15,840 bases of DNA from an uncultured Clostridia bacterium. Its GTDB lineage: Bacteria > Bacillota > Clostridia > TANB77 > CAG-508. A model generated the notes under the pieces. The model did no database searches and was not told where the DNA came from. It saw only the letters and a list, made by a program, of their open reading frames with translations. Shown here in pieces: positions 13,849-15,840 of this stretch (position 1 is the stretch's first letter; each line of letters starts with the position of its first letter). A program made the translations under genes and the position numbers. Where the stretch lies: assembly GCA_934167365.1 (NCBI GenBank), contig CAKPKU010000037.1:1-15840 (forward strand). Direction: 5' to 3'.

Positions 13849-14622
13849 TTAATCTAAATTGCGCTTATTTTTTTCAACTAATATATCACCAAATAGCTCA
13901 TTTTGTGAAGTTTGAACTTTACTTCTTCTAGACATTTCTAAGAGTCCTGTAAAAGCTGTAACCACCTCAACTTTATTACATTTTTTTTGAGAAAATAAAT
14001 TATTAAAAACAAATTTATTGTTTCTTATTAGCTCTCTATACATAACTTTTACTTTACTTGAAACTGTATATGTATCTGTTATTGCTATTTTTTTAATATT
14101 TTGTGCATTTCTATTTAATCTTTTCTTACTTTTTTCTATAACTTTTGTGTATGCTTTTACAATCATATCAGAGCTAAAATCTTCCTCATCAAGGTCTTTC
14201 TTAGGAATTTTAATTTTTTCTTGCTCTTTAAACTCTCTTTTTGAAAATTGAGTATAAAATTCTTTAAATTTTTCAGATATTTCTTTGTATTTTTTATATT
14301 CTATAATTCTTCTTAAAAGCTCTTCTTCGGTAAGCTCTTTTTCATCCTCTTCTTCCACATTTTCAACTACTGGTAATAGTGTTTTAGACTTTAGATATAA
14401 TAAAGTTGATGCCATTATTAAGAACTCACTTGCAATTTCAAGATCTAATTCTTCCATTTTATTTAAATATTGTATGTATTGGTCTGTAATATCACTAATA
14501 TTAATATCACAGATATCCATTTTATTTTTATCTATTAAATGACATAGCAGATCTAATGGTCCTTCAAAATCATTTGATTTTATTGAATATATTTGTGATT
14601 CTAAGCTTAAAATATTTTTCAT
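13849..14622 (-). CDS. scpA: Segregation and condensation protein A (kleisin)
   Basis: ScpA is the kleisin subunit that, with a ScpB dimer, bridges the two heads of SMC and helps to condense and separate the chromosome. The N-terminal SMC-neck helices carry the family signature: FEGPLDLLCHLIDKNKMDIC (19-38), ISDITDQYIQYL, and EIASEFLIMASTLLYLKSK (about 62-80). The middle (about 85-180) is acidic and charged, the ScpB-binding region. The C-terminal winged helix (about 195-257, VKVMYRELI ... EVVTAFTGLLEMSRR) binds the SMC cap. At 257 residues it is of normal length. Its ATG overlaps the recX stop by one base (TAATG), a sign of coupled translation. No scpB follows in this window. Confidence 0.95.
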   Translation of the reverse strand: MKNILSLESQIYSIKSNDFEGPLDLLCHLIDKNKMDICDINISDITDQYIQYLNKMEELDLEIASEFLIMASTLLYLKSKTLLPVVENVEEEDEKELTEEELLRRIIEYKKYKEISEKFKEFYTQFSKREFKEQEKIKIPKKDLDEEDFSSDMIVKAYTKVIEKSKKRLNRNAQNIKKIAITDTYTVSSKVKVMYRELIRNNKFVFNNLFSQKKCNKVEVVTAFTGLLEMSRRSKVQTSQNELFGDILVEKNKRNLD

Positions 14623-15077
14623 TAATTTCTCCTCTCCAATGCTTCTTTTACATTATCATATTCAAAACCTTTTTTCAATAAAGTTTGAATTATTTCTTCT
14701 GGAGATTCACTATTTTTTTTGTTAATAATGTTGTTTATCGATTTAATTTCATATTCTTTTAGCTCTTCATCATTATTATAGAAATATTCGTCGATTAAGT
14801 CATTACCTATTCCTTTGCTCATTAATTTATACCTAATTTGTTTTAAAGATAAATTTTGTAAATTTGTAAATTCATTTACTGCTCTTTCTATGTACTTTGA
14901 ATCACTTATATAACCATTTTCTTTAAGATCTTGTATTATATCATCTAACATATTTTGATCTATATCTTTTTGAAATTTTCTTTTTATTTCATTTTCTGTT
15001 CTTTTTTTATATAATACATATTTTAAAACTTTTGTTTTATATTTATCATACTCTTTTAATTCTTCATAATCTATCAA
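14622..15077 (-). CDS. recX: RecX, regulator of RecA
   Basis: RecX binds RecA filaments and modulates or inhibits their activity in recombination and SOS. The 151 residues show three tandem three-helix repeats: LKYVLYKKRTENEIKRKF (about 19-36), IIQDLKENGYISDSKYIERA (47-66) with LSLKQIRYKLMSKGI, and EEIIQTLLKKGFEYDNVKEA at the end. The frame starts with TTG at 15077, with GGTGAG 5 nt upstream. The in-frame codon three before is a stop, so no longer start is possible. It follows recA by 16 nt and its stop overlaps the scpA start (TAATG), so recA, recX and scpA form one transcript. recA-recX pairing is common in bacteria. Confidence 0.93.
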   Translation of the reverse strand: MIDYEELKEYDKYKTKVLKYVLYKKRTENEIKRKFQKDIDQNMLDDIIQDLKENGYISDSKYIERAVNEFTNLQNLSLKQIRYKLMSKGIGNDLIDEYFYNNDEELKEYEIKSINNIINKKNSESPEEIIQTLLKKGFEYDNVKEALERRN

Positions 15078-15093
15078 TCTTACTCACCACAAT

Positions 15094-15840
15094 TTATTCT
15101 TCTTCATTATCAACTTCTTCATCTACCAAACTTTTTTCAAATGCTGTTTTAAAGTTTGCTCTTACTTTTTCTTCTATTTCATTCATTATTTCTGGATTGT
15201 CTTCAAGATATTTTTTTACATTTTCTCTTCCTTGTCCAATTCTGTTTCCGTTATAACTAAACCATGAACCACTTTTTTCAACAATTTCTAAATTAACTGC
15301 TAAATCTAAAATATTTCCTGATTTTGATATTCCTTTTCCATAAACAATATCAAATTCTGCTTCTCTGAATGGTGGAGCCATTTTATTTTTTACTACTTTT
15401 ACTTTTGCTCTATTACCTACAATTTCTCCATCTTGTTTTATATTTTCTACTTTTCTAATATCTAATCTTACTGATGCGTAATATTTTAATGCTCTTCCTC
15501 CTGTTGTTGTTTCTGGATTTCCAAACATAATACCTACTTTTTCTCTTAATTGGTTTATAAATACTATAACCGTTTTTGATTTATTTATTGCTCCTGCAAG
15601 TTTACGTAATGCTTGTGACATTAAACGTGCTTGTAAACCTATATGAGAATCTCCCATATCACCATCTATTTCAGCTTTTGGAACTAATGCTGCTACTGAA
15701 TCCACTACTATTATATCTAAAGCACCACTTCTTACCAAGGCTTCTGCTATTTCTAATGCTTGCTCTCCTGTATCTGGTTGTGATACTATTAAATTATCTA
15801 TATCAACACCTAAATGTTTTGCATATACTGGGTCTAAAGC
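15094..15840 (-). CDS. recA: RecA recombinase, C-terminal 248 residues (5' end outside window)
   Basis: RecA forms ATP-dependent filaments on single-stranded DNA, drives strand exchange and triggers LexA self-cleavage. The visible part starts at ALDPVYAKHLGVDIDNL, about residue 98 of the E. coli protein, so the Walker A loop and catalytic Glu lie beyond the right edge. Present are QPDTGEQALEI, Walker B LDIIVVDSVAALVPKAEI, the L1 region (GDMGDSHIGLQARLMSQALR), FINQLREKVGIMFGNPETTT with L2, YYASVRLDIRK, KVKVVKNKMAPPF and the C-terminal domain (IGQGRENVKKYL). The end is acidic (VDEEVDNEEE), as is usual. The frame is intact throughout; it is cut by the window, not broken. It is the first visible gene of the recA-recX-scpA-DUF2953-gerW cluster. 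Confidence 0.98.
   Translation of the reverse strand, partial: ALDPVYAKHLGVDIDNLIVSQPDTGEQALEIAEALVRSGALDIIVVDSVAALVPKAEIDGDMGDSHIGLQARLMSQALRKLAGAINKSKTVIVFINQLREKVGIMFGNPETTTGGRALKYYASVRLDIRKVENIKQDGEIVGNRAKVKVVKNKMAPPFREAEFDIVYGKGISKSGNILDLAVNLEIVEKSGSWFSYNGNRIGQGRENVKKYLEDNPEIMNEIEEKVRANFKTAFEKSLVDEEVDNEEE

Noticed and set aside
15094..15738. recA beginning at 15738
   Set aside because: That codon is an internal TTG; the frame continues with conserved RecA sequence to the right edge, so the gene is cut by the window.
1..15840. CRISPR array, tRNA/rRNA genes, transposase or phage genes
   Set aside because: No regularly spaced repeats, no cloverleaf or rRNA sequence and no transposase, integrase or phage motifs were seen on either strand.

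Overview
The window is strongly AT-rich DNA with short intergenic gaps and nearly all genes on the minus strand. It carries a T-box leader, purine-rich Shine-Dalgarno sites, sigma-A type promoters, a GerW/YtfJ sporulation gene, ScpA, a VanZ-like protein and butyrate kinase. Together these point to a low-GC Bacillota (Firmicutes) genome, most likely an anaerobic, spore-forming Clostridia-type bacterium, possibly gut-associated. Species cannot be named from the sequence. TGA is used as a stop (for example at 11678), so the genetic code looks standard.

Layout from right to left, which is the direction of transcription. (1) 15840-12541: recA (5' part outside the window), recX, scpA, a DUF2953 membrane protein and gerW are packed with overlaps or very short gaps, so they look like one operon for DNA recombination, chromosome organisation and spore coat or germination functions. 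scpB, usually beside scpA, is not there. (2) 12540-10719: a VanZ-like membrane protein, a small one-TM protein and an ABC_trans_CmpB-like (PF06541) membrane protein, each with its own candidate promoter. The last is split by a one-base frameshift. (3) 10712-9087: proline--tRNA ligase behind a full T-box leader with a readable CCU (Pro) specifier. The enzyme lacks the usual bacterial editing insertion. (4) 8841-8079: a small alarmone (ppGpp) synthetase with its own terminator. (5) 8033-4447: a promoter drives a 58-residue protein, a 143-residue hypothetical protein, a DUF1189-like membrane protein and oligoendopeptidase F. (6) 4216-3039: butyrate kinase alone, without ptb beside it. (7) 2992-2216: an unidentified coiled-coil protein behind a leader with three tandem hairpins. 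(8) 2121-1: a large SH3/GH25-like cell-wall protein running off the left edge.

The most unusual signal is non-coding. Two intergenic regions (about 4295-4452 and 8912-9092), each just downstream of a terminated gene, share three conserved blocks in the same order: a CCAAAA/TTTTGG stem whose closing pair covaries, a 26-nt block that is nearly identical, and a 19-nt block that is identical. They may be two copies of an undescribed structured RNA or of a small intergenic repeat. The other features worth a second look are the hairpin leader at 2878-2957, the editing-domain-less ProRS, the missing scpB, the acidic tail on GerW and the frameshifted PF06541 gene.
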